From contig JBEIPP010000043.1 in the NCBI GenBank assembly GCA_040376995.1, forward strand, positions 1 to 21,430: 21,430 nucleotides of DNA, in the 5' to 3' direction. The notes under the pieces were generated by a model. The model was not told the origin of the DNA and made no database searches. It was given only the letters and a program-made list of their open reading frames with translations. Positions 1 to 6,317 of this stretch are shown here, one piece after another. The stretch's first letter is position 1. Each line of letters begins with the position of its first letter. The translations under genes were made by a program, and so were the position numbers. The stretch comes from UBA4416 sp040376995. Lineage in GTDB: Bacteria; Bacteroidota; Bacteroidia; B-17B0; Aurantibacillaceae.

Positions 1-1
1 C

Positions 2-397
2 TCTGGAGCTTATCGACCATTAATTATGATTAGGAAAAATGGACAAATTGAACCTGAAAATTTTGACAGCAAAATTAGCGGCAAAACTCACACACTTTAC
101 TCATTTACTCCAACAAAAAACACAATCGGATTTAACTATAAAACATTTGCTTTTGAAAATCATTATATTAAATTTTATACTGGAGATACTTTTTACCTCT
201 TTTCGGATGGATATGCTGATCAATTTGATTCAGAAAACAAGAAAAAATTTAATTTAAAAAGGTTTAAGGATGAGTTATTAAATACATGCCATTTATCTTT
301 AAAAAATCAAGGAGTTTATCTTGATCAACTCCATAAAAATTGGAAAGGAGGTACCGAACAAACTGACGATATTATTATATTAGGTATAAAAATATAA
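2..397 (+). CDS. SpoIIE/PP2C-type serine phosphatase, C-terminal part (5' truncated by window)
   Basis: The reading frame is open from base 2, so the gene starts before the window. The first residues read SGAYRPLIMIRKNGQI, which matches the 'aGahnPlyiir-ng' strand of SpoIIE-family phosphatase domains. Further on come FYLFSDGYADQF, with the metal-binding Asp of the 'TDGl.E' type motif, and near the end GGTEQTDDIIILGIKI, the usual 'Q.DDitll.i' closing strand with paired Asp residues. In Bacteroidota such domains usually sit at the C terminus of large sensor proteins with TPR or 7TM modules and dephosphorylate anti-sigma antagonists or other signalling proteins. Which sensor module is attached here cannot be seen. 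The gene lies 148 bases upstream of the PLP enzyme on the same strand, so the two might be linked, but this is only inference. Confidence 0.85.
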   Translation, partial: SGAYRPLIMIRKNGQIEPENFDSKISGKTHTLYSFTPTKNTIGFNYKTFAFENHYIKFYTGDTFYLFSDGYADQFDSENKKKFNLKRFKDELLNTCHLSLKNQGVYLDQLHKNWKGGTEQTDDIIILGIKI

Positions 398-545
398 ATC
401 ATTTTTATCAGTCACATAAAATTTTTAATTTCCAGTACAATTCTTATAAAATAAACAACGATATACGACATATCATATTTGTTTATTTGAAAAAAACTAT
501 TCAATTACAAAAATTATTTGTTAACCAATAAGCAATAAACTAACT

Positions 546-1949
546 ATGAAAAAAAACGTAACATCATCAAACAAACTAGAATTTCAATATTCTAAATTTA
601 ATCGTATAGATTCTAAAAAACACAACTTATACGATGTTTTATCTGACCCGAAATTGGATAATATAACTATAAATGAAAGATTATCAATTTTAAATAGTTT
701 AGTGGAGGATGCTCAACTAAATGAAATGGGAAATTTCCTTAGGTATTCATCTGATGGATGTTCTGTTGTCAGAAACATTTTTGATCCCTCTTTGAATAAA
801 ACTATAAACATGATCAATTTTGGATCAAACGATTACTTAAACATGTCACAACATCCCGAAGTTATTAACGCAGGTATTGAAGCTTTAGAAAAATATGGTG
901 CGGGTGCGGGTGCATCATGCATTACAACTGGGCAAACTAAAGTACTAATAGATTTAGAAAAAGAAATTGCAGAAACATTTGAATATGAAAGCTCATTAGT
1001 TTACCCATGCGGTTACATGGCAAATACTGGAGTTTTAGGCGCTATGCTAAAAAAAAATGACGTTGCTGTTGTTGATTTATTTGCTCACGCTAGTATTTTA
1101 GATGGCGTAGAAAGTAAAAATAAAATGTTCTTTTTACACAATGATATGAGATCATTAGAAACTGTTTTAAATAGAGTAAATAAGCAATATGTCAATAAAA
1201 TTGTAGTTGTAGATGGTGTATATTCCATGGATGGAGATATTGCAAATTTACCCGACATATCGGGTCTATGCAAAAAATATGGGGCAACATTAATGGTTGA
1301 TGAGGCTCATGCCTTTGGTGTAATTGGCCAAAATGGATTAGGGATATTAGATCATTTCAATATGAAGCCTGAGAGTATCGATATATTAGTAGGCACTTTA
1401 AGCAAAGCTGTTGGATGTTCTGGTGGTTTTGTTACCGGTAAAAAAGAATTAATTAACTATTTAAAATTAGCTAGTAGACCACATTTTTTTACAACAGCCC
1501 CATTTATTTCAGCTAATGCCTCTGCATTAACTTCAATCAAAATTATTAAACAAGATAGCAATAGAAGAAAACAGTTATGGAAAAATATTGATTATTTTAA
1601 ATCAAAATTGCGTTTAGGGAATTTTAATATTGGAAATTCCGAAACAGCTATTTGTCCAATTATAATTGGAAATAATAATCAAGTAATTGAAATGTCAAGA
1701 CTTATGGGGATTAAAGGTGTTCTAACAACTGGTGCAGTTTATCCTGCTGTAGCAAGAAAACAAGCTCGAATTAGAATGACTGTAACTTCTCAAATGACAC
1801 TTGAACAAATAGATGAAAGTTACTTAGCACTTTGCAGCTCAAATGAAGAAAGTCAAAATAGAGTGGATTTAGATTTAATTCAAAATAATTTAGCTAAAGA
1901 AAGAATCGAAACTTACATTAAAGTTAACAGTTTAAAAAGCCATATTTAA
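546..1949 (+). CDS. alpha-oxoamine synthase family PLP enzyme (BioF/Kbl/SPT/HemA-like), 467 aa
   Basis: This is a fold-type I PLP enzyme of the family that condenses an amino acid with an acyl-CoA or acyl-ACP and loses CO2. Visible marks are FGSNDYLNMSQHP (about residue 90), the GAGAGASCITTG glycine turn, FAHASILDG with the His that stacks on PLP (H181), VDEAHAFG with the Asp that contacts the pyridine nitrogen (D252) and H255, and GTLSKAVG with the predicted Schiff-base lysine K287. At 467 residues it is longer than typical BioF, Kbl or bacterial SPT (about 390-420). The extra length is mainly an N-terminal extension of some 60-80 residues and a polar C-terminal tail. The substrate cannot be told from sequence: 7-keto-8-aminopelargonate synthase, 2-amino-3-ketobutyrate ligase, serine palmitoyltransferase and CqsA-like autoinducer synthase are all possible. 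No biotin, sphingolipid or threonine genes are adjacent. A strong terminator follows. Confidence 0.85.
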   Translation: MKKNVTSSNKLEFQYSKFNRIDSKKHNLYDVLSDPKLDNITINERLSILNSLVEDAQLNEMGNFLRYSSDGCSVVRNIFDPSLNKTINMINFGSNDYLNMSQHPEVINAGIEALEKYGAGAGASCITTGQTKVLIDLEKEIAETFEYESSLVYPCGYMANTGVLGAMLKKNDVAVVDLFAHASILDGVESKNKMFFLHNDMRSLETVLNRVNKQYVNKIVVVDGVYSMDGDIANLPDISGLCKKYGATLMVDEAHAFGVIGQNGLGILDHFNMKPESIDILVGTLSKAVGCSGGFVTGKKELINYLKLASRPHFFTTAPFISANASALTSIKIIKQDSNRRKQLWKNIDYFKSKLRLGNFNIGNSETAICPIIIGNNNQVIEMSRLMGIKGVLTTGAVYPAVARKQARIRMTVTSQMTLEQIDESYLALCSSNEESQNRVDLDLIQNNLAKERIETYIKVNSLKSHI

Positions 1950-1979
1950 CCAAAATAGATTTAAGTAATTAAATTTATG

Positions 1980-2019
1980 CAAATGCCATTGTTTTAATAC
2001 AATGGCATTTGTTGTTTTT
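1980..2019 (+). terminator. Rho-independent terminator after the oxoamine synthase gene
   Basis: A perfect 12-bp stem (CAAATGCCATTG at 1980-1991 with CAATGGCATTTG at 2000-2011) encloses an 8-nt loop and is followed by TTGTTTTT. It begins 31 bases after the stop codon at 1949. Confidence 0.85.
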
Positions 2020-2043
2020 AAAGATTTTAATAAAATCTTTAAA
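2017..2043. repeat. Second perfect hairpin directly after the terminator
   Basis: TTTAAAGATTTT (2017-2028) pairs with AAAATCTTTAAA (2032-2043) around a 3-nt centre. It follows the U-tract of the previous terminator without a gap. It is AT-only in most positions, so it is a weak hairpin; it may be a back-up terminator or a spacer before the small lipoprotein gene. Confidence 0.5.
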
Positions 2044-2064
2044 TAGCATTTGCTAACTTATTTA

Positions 2065-2072
2065 TACATTTG
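2065..2072 (+). promoter_or_regulatory. Candidate -7 element (TAnnTTTG) for the small lipoprotein gene
   Basis: TACATTTG matches the Bacteroidota -7 consensus TAnnTTTG and ends 6 bases before the ATG at 2079. No TTG/TTTG lies at the normal spacing upstream; the nearest TTTG (2049-2052) is only 12 bases away. A start this close would give an almost leaderless message, so this is a weak call. Confidence 0.3.
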
Positions 2073-2078
2073 TATAAT

Positions 2079-2222
2079 ATGATTCGTACTAAACTTATTT
2101 ATCTTGTTGTTATAGCGTTGACTAGTTCAATTCTGCTTTCAAGTTGTTTTTTATTTAGAGGTAAAAACAAGTGCGATACTTGCCCTAGTTTTAATCATAC
2201 CAAAAAAAGAAATAGGCATTAG
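2079..2222 (+). CDS. Small lipoprotein, 47 aa, with Cys-rich mature part
   Basis: This short frame starts with ATG at 2079 and ends with TAG at 2220-2222. It begins MIRTKLIYLVVIALTSSILL and continues SSCFLFRGKNKCDTCPSFNH, ending in a basic tail (TKKRNRH). The first 20-odd residues form a typical type II signal peptide: two early basic residues, a hydrophobic core, then the lipobox LSSC with the lipidated Cys at residue 23. The mature peptide is only about 25 residues and contains a CxxCP motif. Very small lipoproteins with a C-terminal 'C.CP.f' motif are, from memory, a recurring and uncharacterised type in Bacteroidota. It stands alone between a terminator and a palindromic repeat. Export to the outer membrane or periplasm is inferred; the function is unknown. 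Confidence 0.65.
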   Translation: MIRTKLIYLVVIALTSSILLSSCFLFRGKNKCDTCPSFNHTKKRNRH

Positions 2223-2253
2223 AATTTATTAAACTCCAACAGTATTTCATGTT

Positions 2254-2342
2254 TTGACTAAAGCCAATATCAATTAAATAACAATTGCCCTTGGCTTAAG
2301 TCAACGGCAATTTAAATGATACTCAAAAAAAGGCTTTAGCCC
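2254..2342. repeat. REP-like palindromic element with nested inverted repeats
   Basis: An outer 8-bp inverted repeat (CTAAAGCC 2258-2265 with GGCTTTAG 2332-2339) flanks a central quasi-palindrome at 2283-2312. That palindrome has two 15-base arms that pair with one mismatch and one G-T, and no loop. The segment 2254-2267 (TTGACTAAAGCCAA) also pairs with 2291-2304 (TTGGCTTAAGTCAA) with one mismatch, so alternative folds exist. The layout of short flanking arms around a strong central hairpin, with GGCTTTAGCC and TTGACTTAAG-type cores, resembles dispersed REP/RAYT-type elements that I recall from Bacteroidota intergenic DNA. That link is from memory; copy number was not checked. Confidence 0.55.
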
Positions 2343-2428
2343 AAATAAATGTTACGTTTACAATAATAAACAGTCATTTATTTGCTTTTTAAGCAAGAAA
2401 TGTTTTTTTTGCAGAAACCTTATACACT

Positions 2429-2999
2429 ATGAAAACAATTGTTACTATCATTACTCTATGCTTTTTAAGCGCTATTTCTTTTGGACAAAAAAACTTGTTC
2501 TATGCTTCTATAGAAGATTATTATAATAAAAAACCAATTGAAGGCTATGAAATAGTTGATAACGGTTATAGTGAAAGTACATTTGGAACAACATTAAAAG
2601 TAAAAAAAGGCGCCGAAACTACAAAGATGTCTGCATCAGAGCTTCCTGCAGAATTTTTCACTTATGCTTCGGTATATACTTCCCCTAAATATACGGACTG
2701 TTTAATGAGAAGTTACAAGGGAGATGTTTATGTAGTATTAGTTGATGGACCACTTTGCTATTACACAAAGTTTCAGTATGCTGAAAAACAAATATTTTTC
2801 AGAAACAATAACTGGCAATTTAAAAGTATACAGTATTAACTGGTTAGAAAAATATTTAAAAGATTATGATTTATTAGACAGTTATAAAGAGGAACATCCT
2901 CGAGTGAGTGCAAGTACTTCAGTAGGAGAAAGAATCAATAACAAAATACAACACAATATAAAATATATTAATTTGGTAAATATTAAACTTAAGAAATAG
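2429..2999 (+). CDS. Small secreted protein of unknown function, frameshifted at about 2822-2825
   Basis: The first frame (2429-2839) encodes 136 residues with a signal peptide (MKTIVTIITLCFLSAISFGQ) and a soluble domain, ending QFKSIQY. A second frame, clearly coding in character, takes over directly: NWLEKYLKDYDLLDSYKEEH and on to a stop at 2997-2999. The switch point is the AAAA run at 2822-2825. With one A fewer the product reads NNNWQFKVYSINWLEKYLKD without a break and is about 189 residues long. The second frame also has a Met at 2742, but its residues before the switch are only the shadow of the first frame. Either the assembly has a one-base homopolymer error or the gene is a recent pseudogene. 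I do not recognise the family; it looks like a periplasmic or outer-membrane-facing protein. It ends just before a strong terminator. Confidence 0.7.
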
Positions 3000-3011
3000 A
3001 TATTACTATTT

Positions 3012-3053
3012 AAAAGAGGCTGTTCTCAACTTTTGAGTCAGCCTCTTTTTTTA
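3012..3053. terminator. Bidirectional terminator between converging genes
   Basis: AAAAGAGGCTG (3012-3022) pairs with CAGCCTCTTTT (3039-3049), and an inner CTCAA/TTGAG stem extends it. A T-run follows on the plus strand (through 3052). The A-run at 3012-3015 gives a short U-tract on the minus strand, so it can serve both the secreted protein gene and the TonB receptor gene that ends at 3085. Confidence 0.85.
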
Positions 3054-3084
3054 TTGATAATATTTATATTAAAGAAAAAAACAC

Positions 3085-5331
3085 TTACTTGATCTTAAAT
3101 CTCAATCCTGCATACATCATTCTACCATAAATGGGGCCCCATACCATACTCGCATCAAAGTACTTATTAAATGGTGCATCACTTGCTACGATTGGATTTT
3201 CTTGTTTGTAATTCAAGGCATTTTCAACACCTACATAAATATTAAAATCGGCTTTTTTAATTTTAGTGACATAGGTAATTTGCGCTAACACATTATAAAA
3301 ATCAAGCGAATACGTTGCTCGTTGATACTCTGTTGGATTAGTATTGGTTTGTGGCAAACGCTTTTTGCCATTGTATTGTAAAGTAGCGTCAAATAACCAA
3401 TGTTTCTTTTTGGTTTCGTAACTTACATTCACAAAGGCTCTGTGCATCGATACTAATGCCTTTTGCATCAAACCAGATTGGTAATTTACTTTGGTATCTA
3501 CATAACGATAAGCTGTTTTAATATTTAAGCGTTTACGTATTTCCCAACCAAATTCGATTTGAGCAGTATTAGAAAATGAAGGTCCTTTTAAATTATAAAA
3601 CAATACTTCCTGCGTATTAGCATCAACATCAACTACCACTTGTTGTGTAAAATCAGTACGATATAAATCAACTGTTACAAAAGCATCTTTGTAATTCAAC
3701 TTCATTTTTTGAGTAAAATTAAAACCATAGTTCCAGCCCTTTTCTGGCTTTAAACCATAAGGCATTGTTAAATCACTTGGCTTGATAATCCAATCTCTTG
3801 AAGTTGCCATTAAAGCCGTATTTTCAGCTAAGACGTTAGCTGTTTTTAAAGCACGTCCTCCACTAATTCTAAAAACTGTTTTACTACCTTTTAGCGCATA
3901 ACGCATGTGCAAACGAGGTGTAAAAAACAATCCATAATAATTATGATAATCGGCTCGTAAGCCTGCCACTAAATTAAATTTCTCTCCTTGGTTATGGGCA
4001 AACTCTGCAAAGGCTCCTCCTACTCTTTCATCTCGTTTAAATTTAAATAGTTTAAAGGCTTCATCAACTTGATCATTCATAAAGCTAGCTCCTAACTTGT
4101 AGGTATTGTTGGTTGTATTTATAATCCCTTGAAAAATATAATTGGCATAAAACGTTTTTTGTAAACCATAATAGCTATTTAAACCGTAGTAATTCTTTTG
4201 CTCATGATTTAAATACGACAACTGTAAACCCATGCTGGTTCCAGGTTTCTTACGAAACACAAATCCAGTTTTACTATACAGTTCCCATTTTTTATTTTTA
4301 ATACCAATTAAATAATACGGCAAGGTATCCAAATAGTTTTTTTGCAGAGATTTTAACTGTCCTCCTTCACGAGTATCTTCTAAATAACCTCCTCCAAATT
4401 GAGCTTCAAAATTTTTTCCCGATTGGTAACTATATTTATTTATAAAGTTATATTGCCTACCAGTTGGAATATCGGCAAATCCATCTTTATTCAAATCTTC
4501 GGCCATGGGATTAAAATTCATGTGCGATAATAAGCCTACCGAAAATTTTTCGTTGAGACGATGCTTTAAATTCAAATTATATTCGTTGCGCGCGTTTTGA
4601 TTAACATAGGTATTGAAATTTAATTTATCAGAGGTTTCAGGATTTTGTAATTCAGTATTTATTTGTCCTGTTAAACTTTCGTAACCATTTACAACAGAAC
4701 CCGCTCCTTTACTTAATTGAATGGACTGAATCCAAGCCCCTGGCACAAAACTTAAACCATAGCCATTAGCTAAACCTCGCATATAAGGCATGTTTTCTTT
4801 GGTAATTTGCGCATACTGTCCCGACAAACCCAACATTTGAATTTGTTTAGTTCCGGTAACGGCATCTGCAAAATTCACATCCACACTTGGATTGGTTTCA
4901 AAACTTTCGGATAAATTACAACATGCCGCTTTCATTAAAGAGCGCTCATTTAATGTTTCCATTTTAATGGCATTCATATATGAAAGCTCTGTTCCAATAG
5001 TTTCATAAACCACTTCTACTTCATTTAACTCAACGCCGCCTTTCATTCTTATAACTAAAAAATTGGTGGTATCTTTAATCATTAAAGTATCGCTTTTATA
5101 TCCAACAGCAGTAATAATTAAACGATTAGTTTGGTTGGATACTGGAATTGAAAACAAACCATTAGCATCTGTTGTAGCTCCAATTGAGGTATTGAGCCAA
5201 AACACCGTTACACCAGGAAGAGCGATTGTTTCTTTTTTGTTTTCAGAAATCTCAACAACCTTTCCTTTAATTTGCGAATAGCTATGATAGAACATAGCTA
5301 TCCCAAATAGGATTAATAATAACTTTTTCAT
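3085..5331 (-). CDS. TonB-dependent outer membrane receptor, probably metal-related, 748 aa
   Basis: The protein has a signal peptide (residues 1-20, ending SYSQ), a carboxypeptidase-regulatory-like beta-sandwich (about 21-100, with GVTVFWLNTSIGATTDANG), a plug domain (about 115-230) and a long beta-barrel ending in KIK. In the plug, residues 130-140 read RSLMKAACCNL, so there is a vicinal Cys pair at 137-138, followed by SESFETNPSVDVNFADAVTG. I recall this Cys-containing plug from Bacteroidota receptors encoded next to heavy-metal-associated (HMA) proteins. It is the last gene of a three-gene minus-strand unit: the start lies 5 bases after the end of the HMA gene. Energised uptake of a metal or metallophore across the outer membrane is the likely role; copper is suggested by the neighbours but not shown. 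The length is normal and the frame is intact. Confidence 0.88.
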   Translation of the reverse strand: MKKLLLILFGIAMFYHSYSQIKGKVVEISENKKETIALPGVTVFWLNTSIGATTDANGLFSIPVSNQTNRLIITAVGYKSDTLMIKDTTNFLVIRMKGGVELNEVEVVYETIGTELSYMNAIKMETLNERSLMKAACCNLSESFETNPSVDVNFADAVTGTKQIQMLGLSGQYAQITKENMPYMRGLANGYGLSFVPGAWIQSIQLSKGAGSVVNGYESLTGQINTELQNPETSDKLNFNTYVNQNARNEYNLNLKHRLNEKFSVGLLSHMNFNPMAEDLNKDGFADIPTGRQYNFINKYSYQSGKNFEAQFGGGYLEDTREGGQLKSLQKNYLDTLPYYLIGIKNKKWELYSKTGFVFRKKPGTSMGLQLSYLNHEQKNYYGLNSYYGLQKTFYANYIFQGIINTTNNTYKLGASFMNDQVDEAFKLFKFKRDERVGGAFAEFAHNQGEKFNLVAGLRADYHNYYGLFFTPRLHMRYALKGSKTVFRISGGRALKTANVLAENTALMATSRDWIIKPSDLTMPYGLKPEKGWNYGFNFTQKMKLNYKDAFVTVDLYRTDFTQQVVVDVDANTQEVLFYNLKGPSFSNTAQIEFGWEIRKRLNIKTAYRYVDTKVNYQSGLMQKALVSMHRAFVNVSYETKKKHWLFDATLQYNGKKRLPQTNTNPTEYQRATYSLDFYNVLAQITYVTKIKKADFNIYVGVENALNYKQENPIVASDAPFNKYFDASMVWGPIYGRMMYAGLRFKIK

Positions 5332-5336
5332 GGTTA

Positions 5337-5684
5337 TTATTTAGTTTCCTTACAAACTCCCTTTTCGTACTGACAGCACTCTGGTAATTTTTTATAGGCT
5401 TTAGAATCCGCCGGTTTATTAGAAGTTGCATATCCAATTTTAGCAATAGCTTCTTCAATCTGAGTTAAGCTCACTTTTTTAGTATCGAAAGTTACGGTAA
5501 GAACTTTTTTATCCTTGTTCCAATTACTAGTTTTTACGCCTTTTATATCGGCTGCGTTTTCAATGCGTTCTTTACAATCATCACAATTTCCTTTTACAGA
5601 AATAGTAGAAGTGGTAATCGTTGATTGAGCTTGCATTTTTAAAGAAAAAATAATGCCTATAAATAATGTGATAATAGTTTTCAT
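5337..5684 (-). CDS. Secreted heavy-metal-associated (HMA) domain protein, 115 aa
   Basis: I chose the ATG at 5684 because it gives a clean signal peptide (MKTIITLFIGIIFSLKMQAQ); an upstream Met at 5729 would add 15 residues that do not fit and would lie in repeat DNA. The mature protein is a single HMA/CopZ-like ferredoxin fold: ISVKGNCDDCKERIENA holds the metal-binding CxxC (C34, C37), followed by DIKGVKTSNWNKDKKVLTV and the helix of IEEAIAKIGY. The tail adds LPECCQYEKGVC with three more Cys (103, 104, 111), which could enlarge the metal site. HMA folds of this type usually bind Cu(I) and pass it on. Here the protein would act in the periplasm or on the outer membrane, next to the TonB receptor encoded 5 bases downstream. 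Confidence 0.88.
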   Translation of the reverse strand: MKTIITLFIGIIFSLKMQAQSTITTSTISVKGNCDDCKERIENAADIKGVKTSNWNKDKKVLTVTFDTKKVSLTQIEEAIAKIGYATSNKPADSKAYKKLPECCQYEKGVCKETK

Positions 5685-5698
5685 AATAGTTTTTTGAT

Positions 5699-5830
5699 TT
5701 TTAACCGCAAAGAAAATAAGAAGAGACAAAGAGCGCTAAGTATTATAAATAGTAATAAATACAATTCTCTGAGTTCTTTGCGGAAAAACTCAGCCTCTTA
5801 GCGCCTGCCTATCGGCAGACAGGGTTAAAA
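5699..5830. repeat. Intergenic dispersed-repeat-like segment with several inverted arm pairs
   Basis: Between the HYC_CC_PP and HMA genes lie TTTTAACC (5699-5706) with GGTTAAAA (5823-5830), CCGCAAAG (5705-5712) with CTTTGCGG (5776-5783), and GCGCTAAG (5733-5740) with CTTAGCGC (5797-5804). A GC-rich hairpin CTGCC-TATC-GGCAG (5805-5818) is nested in CCTG/CAGG. The base composition differs from the surrounding AT-rich genes. Motifs such as 'AACCGCAAAG...CTTTGCGG' and 'CCTGCC..GGCAG' are, from memory, frequent dispersed repeats in Bacteroidota intergenic regions. It interrupts what otherwise looks like one operon. Confidence 0.55.
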
Positions 5831-5833
5831 CCT

Positions 5834-6238
5834 CTAAATTCTAATTACACTACAGGAAACAATATCTTGCTGCACCAAATTGGGTGGATGCACTTTTTCA
5901 TCGATTGATAAAAAATCAGCGATATGCGTTTTAAAGAAAACTACATTAAAGTTAGACTGAATTATAAACAATTCATTAATAGGAGCTTTTATACTTTTAA
6001 CTAAAGTATAAAACGTAAAATCTTTTTGAAAAGCCACATGAACCAACTCATTCTTGCAACAGCCGTCTTCCATCTCTCTTTCGTTTTCTCCACCGCAACA
6101 GGACGAAGGTTTTGAGAACATCGCAACCTCTTCCAACTCTCCACCACAATAATGAGAAAATACAGATACACCAAACGTAGACAACACGTAAATGATGGCT
6201 ACAAAAGATATAAATATTTTAGAAAATTTTTTTTTCAA
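5834..6238 (-). CDS. HYC_CC_PP family protein, 134 aa
   Basis: The signature motifs of this small Bacteroidota family are all present: an N-terminal hydrophobic segment (about residues 8-27), then SHYCGG (H29-Y30-C31), SSCCGG (C47-C48), DGCC (C60-C61), and KVHPPN (H117-P118-P119). The many Cys and His residues point to metal binding at the membrane or in the periplasm. Members are typically found beside HMA proteins and TonB receptors, as here, but the biochemical role is not known to me. The start is TTG at 6236-6238; no ATG is available because an in-frame TAA lies a few codons upstream. The gene has its own near-consensus promoter and is divergent from ligA. Confidence 0.82.
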   Translation of the reverse strand: MKKKFSKIFISFVAIIYVLSTFGVSVFSHYCGGELEEVAMFSKPSSCCGGENEREMEDGCCKNELVHVAFQKDFTFYTLVKSIKAPINELFIIQSNFNVVFFKTHIADFLSIDEKVHPPNLVQQDIVSCSVIRI

Positions 6239-6281
6239 AACCTGTTAATTTCTACTGACAAATTTATAATGTATTCTTATT

Positions 6282-6313
6282 CAAAAATAACAAATTTGTT
6301 AAAGAATTACAAA
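6282..6313 (-). promoter_or_regulatory. Bacteroidota-type promoter of the metal operon
   Basis: On the minus strand the -33 box TTTG (6310-6313) and the -7 box TATTTTTG (6282-6289) are separated by 20 bases, matching TTTG-N19/20-TAnnTTTG. It lies 43 bases upstream of the TTG start at 6238 in the divergent region shared with ligA. Confidence 0.65.
6288..6301. promoter_or_regulatory. 14-bp perfect palindrome inside the metal-operon promoter (operator candidate)
   Basis: TAACAAATTTGTTA is a perfect palindrome. It occupies the spacer between the -33 and -7 boxes of the minus-strand promoter and touches the -7 box, where a bound repressor would block polymerase. It is AT-rich, so chance occurrence cannot be excluded. 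Confidence 0.35.
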
Positions 6314-6317
6314 CGAT

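Noticed and set aside
2742..2999. Separate 85-residue gene starting at the Met at 2742
   Set aside because: Its first 27 or so residues are the shadow of the upstream frame; only the part after about 2825 is coding, and it reads as the continuation of the frameshifted secreted protein.
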